Assembly (NCBI GenBank): GCA_036260805.1
Contig: DATALZ010000055.1
Span: 17,606-81,605, forward strand
Source: Thermocaproicibacter sp036260805
Lineage (GTDB): Bacteria; Bacillota; Clostridia; Oscillospirales; Acutalibacteraceae
Length of the DNA: 64,000 nt
Direction: 5' to 3'
The number at the start of each line of letters is the position of its first letter. Positions within the stretch are counted from its first letter, which is position 1. The notes under the pieces are model-generated. The model was not told where the DNA came from, made no database searches, and saw only the letters and a program-made list of their open reading frames with translations. The position numbers and the translations under genes are program-made. This document shows, piece after piece, positions 49,830 through 58,671 of this stretch.

Positions 49830-49861
49830 ACCGGAGTGCAGATGCATTCCGGTATTTTTTT
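49830..49861 (+). terminator. Terminator downstream of the XRE gene
   Basis: Stem ACCGGAGTGCA with TGCATTCCGGT (one mismatch), followed by seven Ts. It closely resembles the terminator at 51192. Confidence 0.85.
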
Positions 49862-49907
49862 ACAAAAAAACATTGAAGTAACCTTAATCTTATATTATTC
49901 TTCTCCA

Positions 49908-49937
49908 TTGACATTACTTGCTTTAAAATGCTAATAT
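49908..49937 (+). promoter_or_regulatory. Promoter of the two-repeat lipoprotein
   Basis: TTGACA, 18 bases, TAATAT, about 18 bases before the start codon, implying a very short leader. Confidence 0.65.
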
Positions 49938-49955
49938 GGTAAATGGAGGGATTAT

Positions 49956-51173
49956 ATGAAAAAATTTAAAAAGTTAGCATTTATTCTCACTGCTGCCATT
50001 TTTGTGTCATCCTGCAGTGCCTGCGGACAAGCAAAAACTATAGCCCCTAAGCCAACTTCATCCGCAGCATCAGCAGTATCGTCTGAAGCTGAATCGCAGG
50101 CGGCATCCTCTGCAGCAGAAGCCGCTGAGGCGCCGGTTTCCGGCGACATTTACGATTTTCAGGTTTCCGTTAACGGCATTTCCTACAAACTTCCGGTTGC
50201 TTATTCTGAGTTCGCTAAAAACGGCTGGAAAGGTCAGGACTTTGATTCCCAGAAATTAAAACCGAATCAAATGACAACGGAACAGGTATCAAATGGATCA
50301 AAGACAATTTACGTTACTGTGGTAAACACCGCAAAAGATGTTCTTCCATTCTCAAAATGCAACATCGGCGGAGTCATGCTGGACGATTTTGACGCAAAAA
50401 ACGGAGCCGCCCTTGTTCTGGCAAAGGGAATTACTCTCGGTTCCGACTACCAGAAAATTATCGACACTTTCGGCAAACCGTCGAACTCCGATGATACCGG
50501 CAGTACAAAGGTGCTCCACTATGAAAAGGACACTTATTCCACCTATGAACTGGATGTCGATAAGACCACCAATAAACTGCAAAAAATTGATGTGCAGAAT
50601 CTGGTTGCATCGGAAGGTTCTTCTTCAAAATCTGCAGGCACTGCCGACACCAATGTTCCTGACGTTGTAAAGAATTATAAAGCCCCGAGCAGTTTAAGCT
50701 CCGATCTGTATTCCTTCCAGGTGAAATACGGCGGCGCGCTGTATCAGCTTCCCGCGCCTGTAACTGAATTCATTAAAAACGGCTGGGTTCTTCAGACCGA
50801 CGCAAGTAACACAGTAGCAGCACAAAGCAGCGGCATCGGTGTTGAACTGCGCAAAGACAACCAGGTATTAAGAACAAACGTCCAAAATTATACCGACAAG
50901 GAAACAAGCGTAAAAAACTGCTTTGTTACCGACGTGATGTATGATGAGAACCAGACATTAATCTCAATTGAACTTCCGAAGGGAATCACAGAAAAATCCA
51001 CTTTTGCACAAGTTCAGGCTGCATATGGCAAACCTTCAAAAACGGAAGACAGTACCTCATACCACTATTACCTGTATGGAAGCATCTGGAAACAGGTTGA
51101 AATCTACGTTACAAAAGACACAAATAAGATTATGAAAATCGCCGTTGAGTACAGCCCAAAGACCTTAAAGTAA
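49956..51173 (+). CDS. Lipoprotein with two tandem related domains
   Basis: A 405-residue lipoprotein. The signal peptide ends in lipobox VSSC (Cys20). A Ser/Ala/Glu-rich linker follows, then two copies of one domain. They begin DIYDFQVSVNGISYKLPVAY (residue ~64) and DLYSFQVKYGGALYQLPAPV (residue ~249). Both continue with F-x-KNGW, a central G-x-x-LxDF/VMYDE segment, and KGIT-x-x-S followed by GKPS. The second half of each copy resembles a PepSY/SmpA-like small alpha-beta fold. It acts outside the cell; its function is unknown. The ATG follows ATGGAGGGA. Confidence 0.85.
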   Translation: MKKFKKLAFILTAAIFVSSCSACGQAKTIAPKPTSSAASAVSSEAESQAASSAAEAAEAPVSGDIYDFQVSVNGISYKLPVAYSEFAKNGWKGQDFDSQKLKPNQMTTEQVSNGSKTIYVTVVNTAKDVLPFSKCNIGGVMLDDFDAKNGAALVLAKGITLGSDYQKIIDTFGKPSNSDDTGSTKVLHYEKDTYSTYELDVDKTTNKLQKIDVQNLVASEGSSSKSAGTADTNVPDVVKNYKAPSSLSSDLYSFQVKYGGALYQLPAPVTEFIKNGWVLQTDASNTVAAQSSGIGVELRKDNQVLRTNVQNYTDKETSVKNCFVTDVMYDENQTLISIELPKGITEKSTFAQVQAAYGKPSKTEDSTSYHYYLYGSIWKQVEIYVTKDTNKIMKIAVEYSPKTLK

Positions 51174-51191
51174 AATAGCAGCATACCCACA

Positions 51192-51223
51192 ACCGGAATG
51201 CATGATTGCATTCCGGTATTTTT
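51192..51223 (+). terminator. Terminator of the two-repeat lipoprotein gene
   Basis: An 11-bp stem, ACCGGAATGCA with TGCATTCCGGT, has loop TGAT and is followed by a T-run. Confidence 0.9.
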
Positions 51224-51301
51224 TATTTCATAATACTATTGACACTTTAATATTATACGTCATATAATATTGCATAGGCAGTACGATGAGAGGTGAAAAA
51301 A

Positions 51302-51673
51302 ATGATATTTCAGTTAGGCTCCGCTCTATTAGACGCTTGTGTTCTGGCGGTTTTGTCTGAGGGAGACACCTACGGATATATCTTGACGCAGAATGTAAAA
51401 GAAATTTTTGAGATATCAGAATCGTCTCTCTATCCGGTACTGAGGCGACTGCAAAAGGAAAATTACTTAGCCACCTTTGACCAGCCGTTTCAGGGGCGGA
51501 ACCGACGCTACTATTCCATAACGCCTGAGGGGCGGCAAAAGCTTGAGGAATACCGAAAAGACTGGAAAGATTACCAGTTAAAAGTAGATCATATCTTATT
51601 AGGAGGGTTAACGAATGAGCAGGGAACAGTTTCTGGCGCAGCTGCGGAACAGACTGAAGGGACTTCCTTCTGA
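51302..51673 (+). CDS. PadR-family transcriptional regulator
   Basis: A 123-residue PadR-type winged-helix regulator. Family landmarks: LDACVLAVLSEGDTYGYILTQ, SESSLYPVLRRLQKENYL and GRNRRYYSITPEGRQKLEEYRKDW. The ATG at 51302 follows GAGAGGTG. The gene overlaps the downstream DUF1700 gene by 59 bases, a coupling seen often for PadR-DUF1700 pairs. It probably represses its own operon and responds to a small molecule or membrane stress. Confidence 0.93.
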   Translation: MIFQLGSALLDACVLAVLSEGDTYGYILTQNVKEIFEISESSLYPVLRRLQKENYLATFDQPFQGRNRRYYSITPEGRQKLEEYRKDWKDYQLKVDHILLGGLTNEQGTVSGAAAEQTEGTSF

Positions 51674-52193
51674 TGACATAGAGGATGCCCTGGAGTACTA
51701 TAAAGAATATTTAGACGATGCAGGGCCGGAGAACGAGGCAGCAACCATTGAGGCATGGGGAAACCCAGACCAGATTGCTTCGCAGATTTTGGCCGATTAC
51801 GCTGTTAAGCGGGTGAATGCCGGATCGTCGAAGAAGGGTCTTTCAACAATCTGGGTTGTAATCCTTGCGATTTTCGCCTCTCCCATCGCCGTACCGATTG
51901 CGGCAGCGGTTGTATGCGTTATCGTTGCGTTGGTAATAGCAATTGCATGTGTGGTACTGGCTTTCGGCGCAGCCGCCATCGCGCTGGTGGCCGGCGGGCT
52001 TCTTAGTATTATAATGGGGCTTTGTGTTATGTTCCAGAGCTTCCCCACCATGATTTTTTATTTGGGCTCCGGTCTCTTCTGCACCGGATTCGGAGTTTTA
52101 ACGTGCGTGTTTGTCGTTTGGCTGAGCAAAACCGGGTTTAACGGAGTTGCCAAGCTGTTCAGCAAGCTGCTTTCAAGGAGGCATACGGTATGA
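51615..52193 (+). CDS. DUF1700 membrane protein
   Basis: A 192-residue DUF1700 protein. The soluble N-terminus has the family start MSREQFLAQLRNRLKGLPSDDIEDALEYYKEYLDDAGPE and the AWGNPDQIASQI helix. Three or four Ala/Val/Ile-rich transmembrane helices follow (~80-175). The family regularly sits between PadR and DUF4097 genes; a sensing or anti-regulator role is supposed but unproven. The ATG follows AGGAGGG. Its stop overlaps the next start by four bases (ATGA). Confidence 0.92.
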   Translation: MSREQFLAQLRNRLKGLPSDDIEDALEYYKEYLDDAGPENEAATIEAWGNPDQIASQILADYAVKRVNAGSSKKGLSTIWVVILAIFASPIAVPIAAAVVCVIVALVIAIACVVLAFGAAAIALVAGGLLSIIMGLCVMFQSFPTMIFYLGSGLFCTGFGVLTCVFVVWLSKTGFNGVAKLFSKLLSRRHTV

Positions 52194-53377
52194 ATAAAAC
52201 GAAAAGCGCCATTCTGGTCGCATCAATCTTGATGATAGCAGGGTTATTGCTTGCCGCAGCCGGATTTTTTTCCGGCGCAAAGCTTAATGTGGCAATGGGT
52301 GAGCACGGAATTACGATTATGGGCGGTTCTTCCGACCGAAACCTGAAAACTCAGAACGGTATCAAACTTGGAAATTTCACATCAATCGACTGTAAAATAC
52401 TGAATTCCAACCTGCGGTTCGTCTCGTCCGATCATTTCGGCATGGATATGACTTATTACGGTGATGAAAACAAACCAGCCTTTTCCGTTAACAACGGTAC
52501 TCTGCAGATTACGCAGCAGCCGGCCGGATCCGAAAGAACCTGGTTTCAGATCAGTTTTGATTCGCAGTACAACATTCGGCAGGGTGAAATCACTGTCTAC
52601 TACCCAAAGGGCATCCATCTGAACAAGCTGAATATTGAAAATGACAGTGGAAACACGGAAGCCTCTGACTTTGAAGCTCAAAGCACCGGTATTGAATGCC
52701 AGTATGGTAACCTGAAGCTAAAAAATGCTTCCTGCGGAAGCTGTTCCATAAAGCTAAGCAGTGGAACAAGCACACTTTCTTCCGTAAAAATGTCCGTTTT
52801 GAATTTGAAAAACAGCTATGGTGACTGTAATTTTGATTCCGTTCAGGTGTCTGGGAATGAAGAATCCCGGATTGACACATCCAGCGGAAAAATTAACCTG
52901 ACCAATTTCAGTTCTCCCGCACTCGCTCTGAACGACGACGACGGCAGTGTTTCGCTTTCTTCTCTCAAATCAGAGCGTCTGCATGCTCAGCTGGACAGCG
53001 GCAACCTGAACATTGCGGACTGTAATATCGGAAATGCTCAGGTAAAAAGCGCTTACGGGAGCGTCCATGCAACCAGTCTTACCATATCCGGTGCGAACAT
53101 CGACTGCAGCAGCGGTTCCATCTCTCTTGGCGGTATCTTCAAGGGCAAGACAACGCTTCACTCGGATTACGGAAATGTTTCCATTCAGACATCGCTTCCG
53201 CAAAGCCAGTATCGATGTGACTTTTCTACCGAATACGGATCGGTAAAGGTTAACGGAAAAAAATACGGCAAAGGTGTTTCCATGCCGGTAAATGCTGAAA
53301 ATTCGCTGGATATCACAGCCAACAGCGGAGATGTCAGCGCAGATTTTCAGGCTGAGACTACTGGGAAAACAGCCTGA
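52190..53377 (+). CDS. DUF4097 beta-repeat membrane-anchored protein
   Basis: A 395-residue DUF4097 protein. An N-terminal transmembrane helix (ILVASILMIAGLLLAAAGFF) is followed by an extracellular domain of short beta-strand repeats with a G-x-S/N pattern (SGNTEASDFEAQ, YGNLKLKNASC, SYGDCNFDSVQ, SSGKINLTNF, DSGNLNIADC, AYGSVHATSL, DYGNVSIQTS, SGDVSADF). This points to a beta-solenoid. It is joined to the DUF1700 gene by an ATGA overlap and to an ABC ATPase 42 bases downstream. Confidence 0.9.
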   Translation: MNKTKSAILVASILMIAGLLLAAAGFFSGAKLNVAMGEHGITIMGGSSDRNLKTQNGIKLGNFTSIDCKILNSNLRFVSSDHFGMDMTYYGDENKPAFSVNNGTLQITQQPAGSERTWFQISFDSQYNIRQGEITVYYPKGIHLNKLNIENDSGNTEASDFEAQSTGIECQYGNLKLKNASCGSCSIKLSSGTSTLSSVKMSVLNLKNSYGDCNFDSVQVSGNEESRIDTSSGKINLTNFSSPALALNDDDGSVSLSSLKSERLHAQLDSGNLNIADCNIGNAQVKSAYGSVHATSLTISGANIDCSSGSISLGGIFKGKTTLHSDYGNVSIQTSLPQSQYRCDFSTEYGSVKVNGKKYGKGVSMPVNAENSLDITANSGDVSADFQAETTGKTA

Positions 53378-53419
53378 CGCCTGAATGCTGCAAATCCGCA
53401 GCGAAAGGAGATCTTTTTC

Positions 53420-54295
53420 ATGCAGTCTATGCAGCTTGAAATTCGCAATCTAAAGGTAAACTATGGCAATTTCACCGCTTTATCAGGAGTTACCCTCACA
53501 TTGCAAAGCGGCGGACTGACAGGTCTTGTCGGATCAAATGGGGCCGGGAAGTCAACGCTGATCAAAACGATTGCAACTCTGCTCAGGCCAGCTTCCGGTC
53601 AAATTCTGCTCGATGGCACCGACATCTGCCGAAATCCCAATGCAATACGACGCGTACTGGGTTATCTGCCGCAGGACGTGCCGGTATACCCCAACCTGAG
53701 CGCGTGGGAATATCTTGCTTTCCTCGCCTCTGTAAAAGGCATTGACGGTGAAAGTTCAAGGAAACAGATAAAATCCCTGATGAAAACCCTGCATCTGTCC
53801 GATGTCGGGAAGAAGCCGCTCTCCCAGTTTTCCGGCGGCATGCGGCAGCGGGTGGGCATCATCGGTGCATTGCTAGGGAACCCGAAAATCATTATTGCAG
53901 ATGAACCAACCGTCGGCCTAGACCCTCAGGAGCGAGCCGCCGTTCGAAACCTGCTTACCCAGTTGGCGGCAGATAAAATCGTGCTTTTGTCAACGCATAT
54001 CGTTTCGGATGTGGAAGCCGCGGCGTCCAACCTGATTCTCCTGAAAGACGGTAAAGTGCTGTTTTACGGCTCTCCCGAAAAACTGGCCGAGCATGCGGAA
54101 GGGCATGTCTGGCAATGTACATTCCCCGACCTCACCCGAATCCCGCAGGGGTTTGCCGTCAGTTCGGCAGTTCAGGGGAAATCGGGAATCAATGTAAAAA
54201 TTGTCGGCGCACAGCCTCCCGTCGATCGATCGGCACCTGCGTCGCCTACCCTTGAGGATGCCTGCCTGTATGCAATGCGGGGTGAAAGCGTATGA
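53420..54295 (+). CDS. ABC transporter ATP-binding protein
   Basis: A 291-residue ATPase. Walker A is GSNGAGKSTLI, the Q-loop GYLPQDVPVYPNLSAWEYLA, the signature FSGGMRQR, Walker B IIIADEPTVGLDP and the H-loop LSTHIVSDVE. A ~70-residue C-terminal segment follows. The type matches antimicrobial-peptide/bacitracin or Na+ export ATPases. The ATG follows GAAAGGAGAT. The stop overlaps the permease start (ATGA). It belongs to the PadR-DUF1700-DUF4097 operon. Confidence 0.93.
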   Translation: MQSMQLEIRNLKVNYGNFTALSGVTLTLQSGGLTGLVGSNGAGKSTLIKTIATLLRPASGQILLDGTDICRNPNAIRRVLGYLPQDVPVYPNLSAWEYLAFLASVKGIDGESSRKQIKSLMKTLHLSDVGKKPLSQFSGGMRQRVGIIGALLGNPKIIIADEPTVGLDPQERAAVRNLLTQLAADKIVLLSTHIVSDVEAAASNLILLKDGKVLFYGSPEKLAEHAEGHVWQCTFPDLTRIPQGFAVSSAVQGKSGINVKIVGAQPPVDRSAPASPTLEDACLYAMRGESV

Positions 54296-55845
54296 TGGCA
54301 TTGCAAAGGATTTCAGGTATCGCAAAAGCAGATTTTCTGGAACGAGTGCGAAAATTCTCCTTTCCGGCATTCGCTGCTTTTCTGGTTTTCTCCGTTTTCT
54401 GGTTTGTGCCAAGACCTTCCGGTTTTACCGGCCTAGTAATCGAGCCGGATCGATTTCTTCAAGGCTCCGACCCTTCCTGGATTCCGATATCTTCGGCATT
54501 GTGCGGCGGGATGTTCTTGTGTCTGCTTGGATTTGTCTACATAAAAAACACCGTCCGGCAGGACCATGAAGCCGGAATTCTTACGCTCGTGCAGACTTCG
54601 TCCCTAAAACGGAGTACATATCTGTTCGGGAAATTCCTTTCCAATGTGTGTCTTCTGCTCTTGCTCCTAGTGTTTCTCATGGCGGCTTCCTTTTTAACCA
54701 TGGTTGTTCGTTTCCCCGGCAGGTTCATTCCGCTCCAATCTTTTTTTTCTCCGTTTCTCTGCATAATACCCGGTTTGTTCTTCGTTTCCGCATTTGCCCT
54801 TCTGACCGACTGTGCACCCGTATTCCGCAAAAACAGCAGCCTTTCCATTGGACTTTATTTCTGCCTGTTTGTGCTGATTTTGACGTTCGGAAGTCTGAAC
54901 AGGAACCCTTACCGCCTAACATCAATTTTTGATTTCAGCGGTTTCATGTGGATACATGACAGCATTTCACGTACTGTCACCGCCGTTACAGGCCAGCCAG
55001 CAACCCGCATCAACCTTTTCAGCTATTCCCGTGAGGCTGGCTCACAGTTAAAGACATTAGTATTTCACGGACTGATGCCATCCGCCTCATATTTCTCCGA
55101 CAAACTTATCATGATTGCATTAAGTCTGGGTTTGACGGGCTTGGCTTCGCTCCTGCTTCCAAAATCACAGAATCCCGTTTTTGCGGCGGCAAAGAAACAA
55201 ATGCCGCAGGCCATAAAAAATGCTCCGGCAAGAATTCCTTTCTTTCATTTTGGCCTCTTTCGCAGCCAGATGACAATTCTCTTAAAAAGCCAGTCGTTTT
55301 TCTGGTGGGCGATCGCTGTTTGTCTGTGGATTGCAAACCTTTTTTCGCCAATGGATACCGTCCGCAGCGCACTCTTTCCGCTTGCCTTTGTCTGGCTGCT
55401 TCCGGTCTTTTCAAAAATGGGATATCTGGAGCATCAAACCGGCATGATCATTGTTTTACGCACGATACCGAACGCCCCGCTTCTTCAGGCCCTTTTCTGC
55501 TGGCGGGCAGGTCTGGCAATTTCCTTTTTCACATCGCTGCCCGTTCTGCTGCGGCTGTTCCTTTCCCAAAATTTCGCTGGTTTCCTGGCGGTGATAATTT
55601 TTACAATATTCATTCCTACTTCCGCCTTGTTCCTTGGTGAATGGACAAAATCAAACCGGCCGTTCGAGATTCTATATCTCATCCTTTGCTTCCTGATGAT
55701 GAATCTTCCGACGCTTGTGTTTTCCGACAGCAGTTTTACCGTACAATCCGGCCTTCGGGCCTGTTGCTTTATTCTGATTACCGTCGGTATGCTCGTCCTT
55801 GCGTTTGCCGCACGCCTGAAAACCATTTGCATCACTTTTAAATAA
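54292..55845 (+). CDS. ABC transporter permease, large membrane protein
   Basis: A 517-residue permease with about 10-12 hydrophobic spans, clustered in two halves (residues ~25-250 and ~340-515) with a soluble linker between them. Some segments are FPAFAAFLVFSVFWFV, LLLLVFLMAASFLTMVV, SLSIGLYFCLFVLILTF and LAVIIFTIFIPTSALFLGE. It resembles ABC-2-type permeases of unknown substrate. Translation is coupled to the ATPase by ATGA. It is the last gene of the operon and ends at a bidirectional terminator. Confidence 0.88.
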   Translation: MMALQRISGIAKADFLERVRKFSFPAFAAFLVFSVFWFVPRPSGFTGLVIEPDRFLQGSDPSWIPISSALCGGMFLCLLGFVYIKNTVRQDHEAGILTLVQTSSLKRSTYLFGKFLSNVCLLLLLLVFLMAASFLTMVVRFPGRFIPLQSFFSPFLCIIPGLFFVSAFALLTDCAPVFRKNSSLSIGLYFCLFVLILTFGSLNRNPYRLTSIFDFSGFMWIHDSISRTVTAVTGQPATRINLFSYSREAGSQLKTLVFHGLMPSASYFSDKLIMIALSLGLTGLASLLLPKSQNPVFAAAKKQMPQAIKNAPARIPFFHFGLFRSQMTILLKSQSFFWWAIAVCLWIANLFSPMDTVRSALFPLAFVWLLPVFSKMGYLEHQTGMIIVLRTIPNAPLLQALFCWRAGLAISFFTSLPVLLRLFLSQNFAGFLAVIIFTIFIPTSALFLGEWTKSNRPFEILYLILCFLMMNLPTLVFSDSSFTVQSGLRACCFILITVGMLVLAFAARLKTICITFK

Positions 55846-55851
55846 AGGCGA

Positions 55852-55889
55852 AAAAATGGGTCTGTTCCTTTCGGAACAGACCCATTTTT
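55852..55889. terminator. Bidirectional terminator between the ABC operon and GH3 gene
   Basis: A 12-bp stem, TGGGTCTGTTCC with GGAACAGACCCA, is extended by A/T pairs. It has a TTTC loop and T-runs on both strands. Confidence 0.93.
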
Positions 55890-55899
55890 ATCTGCAAAT

Positions 55900-57171
55900 T
55901 TATGAAAGCAACCCTAATTCCATTTTCCAAGCTAAAATGCGAAGAACGGACTCGTCCAGCCGTTTCTCGGTTACCGTTCCCTTCTGTACCGCTTCATAAA
56001 GGGCTTTATAACTGGACGAAATATCCGGCATCAGGAGCATGTCGTTTCCCGCTAGGAAAGCTTCCACCACTGGATTCTGCCCATTTGTGTAAGCGCTCAC
56101 AGCGCCCATTGCAAGGGAATCGGTCATTACAACTCCGGTAAAACCAAGCTTTTTCCGAAGAATCTCATGCACCTGCGGCGACAGGGATGCCGGCCGTTCC
56201 GCGTCCATGCTTACTACTACGCAATGCGAGACCATTATGCAGGCCGCGCCCGCCTTGATTCCCGCCTGAAACGGCAAAAAGTCCGACTTCTCGAACGTCT
56301 GGAAACTGCGCTGATCGCGCGCGGCGGCAGTATGGGTGTCTCCCGTGCTGCCGTACCCGGGGAAGTGCTTCAAAACGCAGCCCATCTTTTCGCTGTCGTA
56401 AGCCTGCACAGACACCGTTATAAATTTTGAGGTCTCCTGCGCGTTTTGCCCGAAGGAACGGGAAAAGATAAAGTTTTTCGGGTCGGTGGACACATCGCAT
56501 ACAGGCGCGAGATTGACGTTGATTCCAAGTGATTTCAGCAGCTGTGCCTTTTTTATGGTATCGCTCGTAATAGCATTCATCCCGTCCTGCCGAAAGAGCT
56601 CCTGCGGAGACAGAAACTTTTTTGGTGCAAGTTCCCTGTTGCTGCTGACGCGGACAACCGTACCGCCCTCTTCATCGCAGCACAGAATCATCGGTATCTT
56701 ACTGGAAACCTGGTATGCTTTCAGGTCTTTTTTTACCTGAGATGAAGACTTGCCTTCAAAATCCCTGCCCATAAGGCAGTAACCGCCGGGTGCATAATCG
56801 TCTATAGTTTTGATGGACCCGGCTTCCGGGCACTCGAAAATGAAGACCTGTCCGACTTTTTCCTTTAAAGTCATCCTGCTCAGCTTTTCCTTTGCTGCAT
56901 CCTCATAAGCGCTGAAAATCCCGTTTACTGCCGCTTTGGTGGAATAACCGGAACTGGCCGCTGCGGAAGAGGCCGCTGCGGCATCGCCGGACTCTTCCTG
57001 CGATGAACTCGGTTCAGAAGAAACCGTTCCAGATTTCGCTCCGTTTGGCGGGAACATTTTATTCAGAAATACATTGGCAAATTGAAAAGCGCCCCATAAA
57101 ACAGCACAGGCAAAAACGACTGCTCCTACTGCAGCAGCCGCTTTTGCCTTTTTGTTTTTCGAACCTTTCAT
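55900..57171 (-). CDS. Membrane-anchored glycoside hydrolase family 3 protein (NagZ-like)
   Basis: A 423-residue GH3 enzyme with an N-terminal transmembrane helix (~12-32) and a Ser/Ala/Glu-rich linker (~45-70). The barrel has GQVFIFECPEAG, PMILCCDEEGGTVVRVSSN, the NagZ histidine loop KHFPGYGSTGDTH and the nucleophile Asp in VVMTDSLAMGAVS. It probably removes beta-GlcNAc from peptidoglycan or chitin fragments outside the cell. It follows glgA by 45 bases on the same strand with GGAGG before the ATG, so it may be the tail of the glycogen operon, an odd pairing. Confidence 0.9.
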   Translation of the reverse strand: MKGSKNKKAKAAAAVGAVVFACAVLWGAFQFANVFLNKMFPPNGAKSGTVSSEPSSSQEESGDAAAASSAAASSGYSTKAAVNGIFSAYEDAAKEKLSRMTLKEKVGQVFIFECPEAGSIKTIDDYAPGGYCLMGRDFEGKSSSQVKKDLKAYQVSSKIPMILCCDEEGGTVVRVSSNRELAPKKFLSPQELFRQDGMNAITSDTIKKAQLLKSLGINVNLAPVCDVSTDPKNFIFSRSFGQNAQETSKFITVSVQAYDSEKMGCVLKHFPGYGSTGDTHTAAARDQRSFQTFEKSDFLPFQAGIKAGAACIMVSHCVVVSMDAERPASLSPQVHEILRKKLGFTGVVMTDSLAMGAVSAYTNGQNPVVEAFLAGNDMLLMPDISSSYKALYEAVQKGTVTEKRLDESVLRILAWKMELGLLS

Positions 57172-57216
57172 AAGCTCCTCCGAACCAGATCATGCGGAAC
57201 CGGGTCGAATCGATGT

Positions 57217-58644
57217 TCAGCCATTCTTGATTAACTCGCGGTACAAACGGATGTATTCATTTGCCGAGCGTCCCCAGCTGTAATCGCAGTTCATTGCGCG
57301 CTCCACAAGGATTTTCCAGCCTTCTTTTTTGTCGTAACCCTGCAGCGCACGGGAAACAGCTCCATACATATCTCCGCTGTTGTAGGTCTTAAATGTAAAG
57401 CCGTTTCCTTCCCCGTCTCCGCTGTCCTGAATGGAATCCTTCAGGCCGCCGGTCTCCCGCACCACCGGGATTGCACCATAGCGAAGGGCAATCATCTGCG
57501 CAAGGCCGCATGGCTCCGATTTCGACGGCATAAGGAAAATATCCGACGCCGCGTAAATTTTATGGGAGAGCTCCGGGATAAACCCGAAGCAGGCGCACAG
57601 CCTTCCGGGGTATTTATTCTGCATGTCCTTAAAGTAATTCTCATAATCCCATTCGCCGGAACCGAGAATTACGAACTGGATATTGGTTTCCTGCATCATG
57701 CGGTCAAGGGCTTCCTTCACAAGGTCCAGCCCTTTGTGGGCCACCATACGCGTCACCATGCCGATGAGCGGAACATCCACGTTCTGCTCAAGGTTCAGCC
57801 TCTTCTGCAGTTCGAGCTTGTTTTCCAATTTTCCGGACATGTCTTCCGCCGTATAGTTTGCGTACAGGTTTTCGTCGGTCTCCGGATTATACACATTCAC
57901 GTTGATTCCGTTCAGAATACCGGAGAGTTTCCACTGGCGTTCCTGCAGAATTCCTTCCAGGCCGTAGGCAAACCACGGGTCAAGTATCTCCTGCGCATAA
58001 GTTGGGCTGACCGTTGTAACGCGGTTTGCGCACTCAATTGCGCCTTTCAGCAGGTTGATGCAGTTGCCGTACTCCAGGATGGACGTGGCAGTCTTCGGAA
58101 TACCCAGGACATCTTCAACCAGCTCTTTGCCGTATTTACCCTGATATTGGATGTTATGAATGGTAAGCACCGTCTTGATTCCCTCGAACCAGTCGACATT
58201 GGAATAAAAAATACTGTAGTAAATCGGTACCAAAGCCGTCTGCCAGTCATTGCAGTGAATCACATCCGGTTTAAAATCAATATACGGAAGCATCTCGATT
58301 GCGGCACGCGATAAAAAGGCAAACCGCTCTGCATCATCATAATGCCCGTAAAGGCCATGGCGTTTGAAATAATACTGGTTGTCAATCAGGTAAAAGATCA
58401 CGCCGCCTACATGCGTCTCAAAAACGCCGCAGTACTGCCTGCGCCATGCGACCGGAACGGAAAGGCTGGTGACAAACTTCATATTTTCACGAAGTTCCTG
58501 CGGAATGTCTTCATACAACGGCATCACCACGCGGCAGCCAATCAGCCTGAGCCTTAATTCCTGAGGCAATGAACCTGCCACCTCGGCAAGTCCGCCCGTT
58601 GCGGCAAACGGAGCCGCCTCGCTTGTACAATACAAAACTTTCAT
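57217..58644 (-). CDS. glgA: Glycogen synthase (ADP-glucose type)
   Basis: GT5 glycogen synthase (475 residues) that extends alpha-1,4-glucan from ADP-glucose. The N-terminus reads MKVLYCTSEAAPFAATGGLAEVAGSLP. The K-x-G-G-L lysine of the E. coli type is replaced by Ala (ATGGL), as in some Clostridia enzymes. Other landmarks: DVIHCNDWQTALVP, TVSPTYAQEI, RMVAHKGLDLV, and SDIFLMPSKSEPCGLAQMIALRYGAIPVVRETGGL. It follows glgD by 27 bases. Confidence 0.96.
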   Translation of the reverse strand: MKVLYCTSEAAPFAATGGLAEVAGSLPQELRLRLIGCRVVMPLYEDIPQELRENMKFVTSLSVPVAWRRQYCGVFETHVGGVIFYLIDNQYYFKRHGLYGHYDDAERFAFLSRAAIEMLPYIDFKPDVIHCNDWQTALVPIYYSIFYSNVDWFEGIKTVLTIHNIQYQGKYGKELVEDVLGIPKTATSILEYGNCINLLKGAIECANRVTTVSPTYAQEILDPWFAYGLEGILQERQWKLSGILNGINVNVYNPETDENLYANYTAEDMSGKLENKLELQKRLNLEQNVDVPLIGMVTRMVAHKGLDLVKEALDRMMQETNIQFVILGSGEWDYENYFKDMQNKYPGRLCACFGFIPELSHKIYAASDIFLMPSKSEPCGLAQMIALRYGAIPVVRETGGLKDSIQDSGDGEGNGFTFKTYNSGDMYGAVSRALQGYDKKEGWKILVERAMNCDYSWGRSANEYIRLYRELIKNG

Positions 58645-58671
58645 GTCGATACCTCCTGTCGTCAGTCTGGT

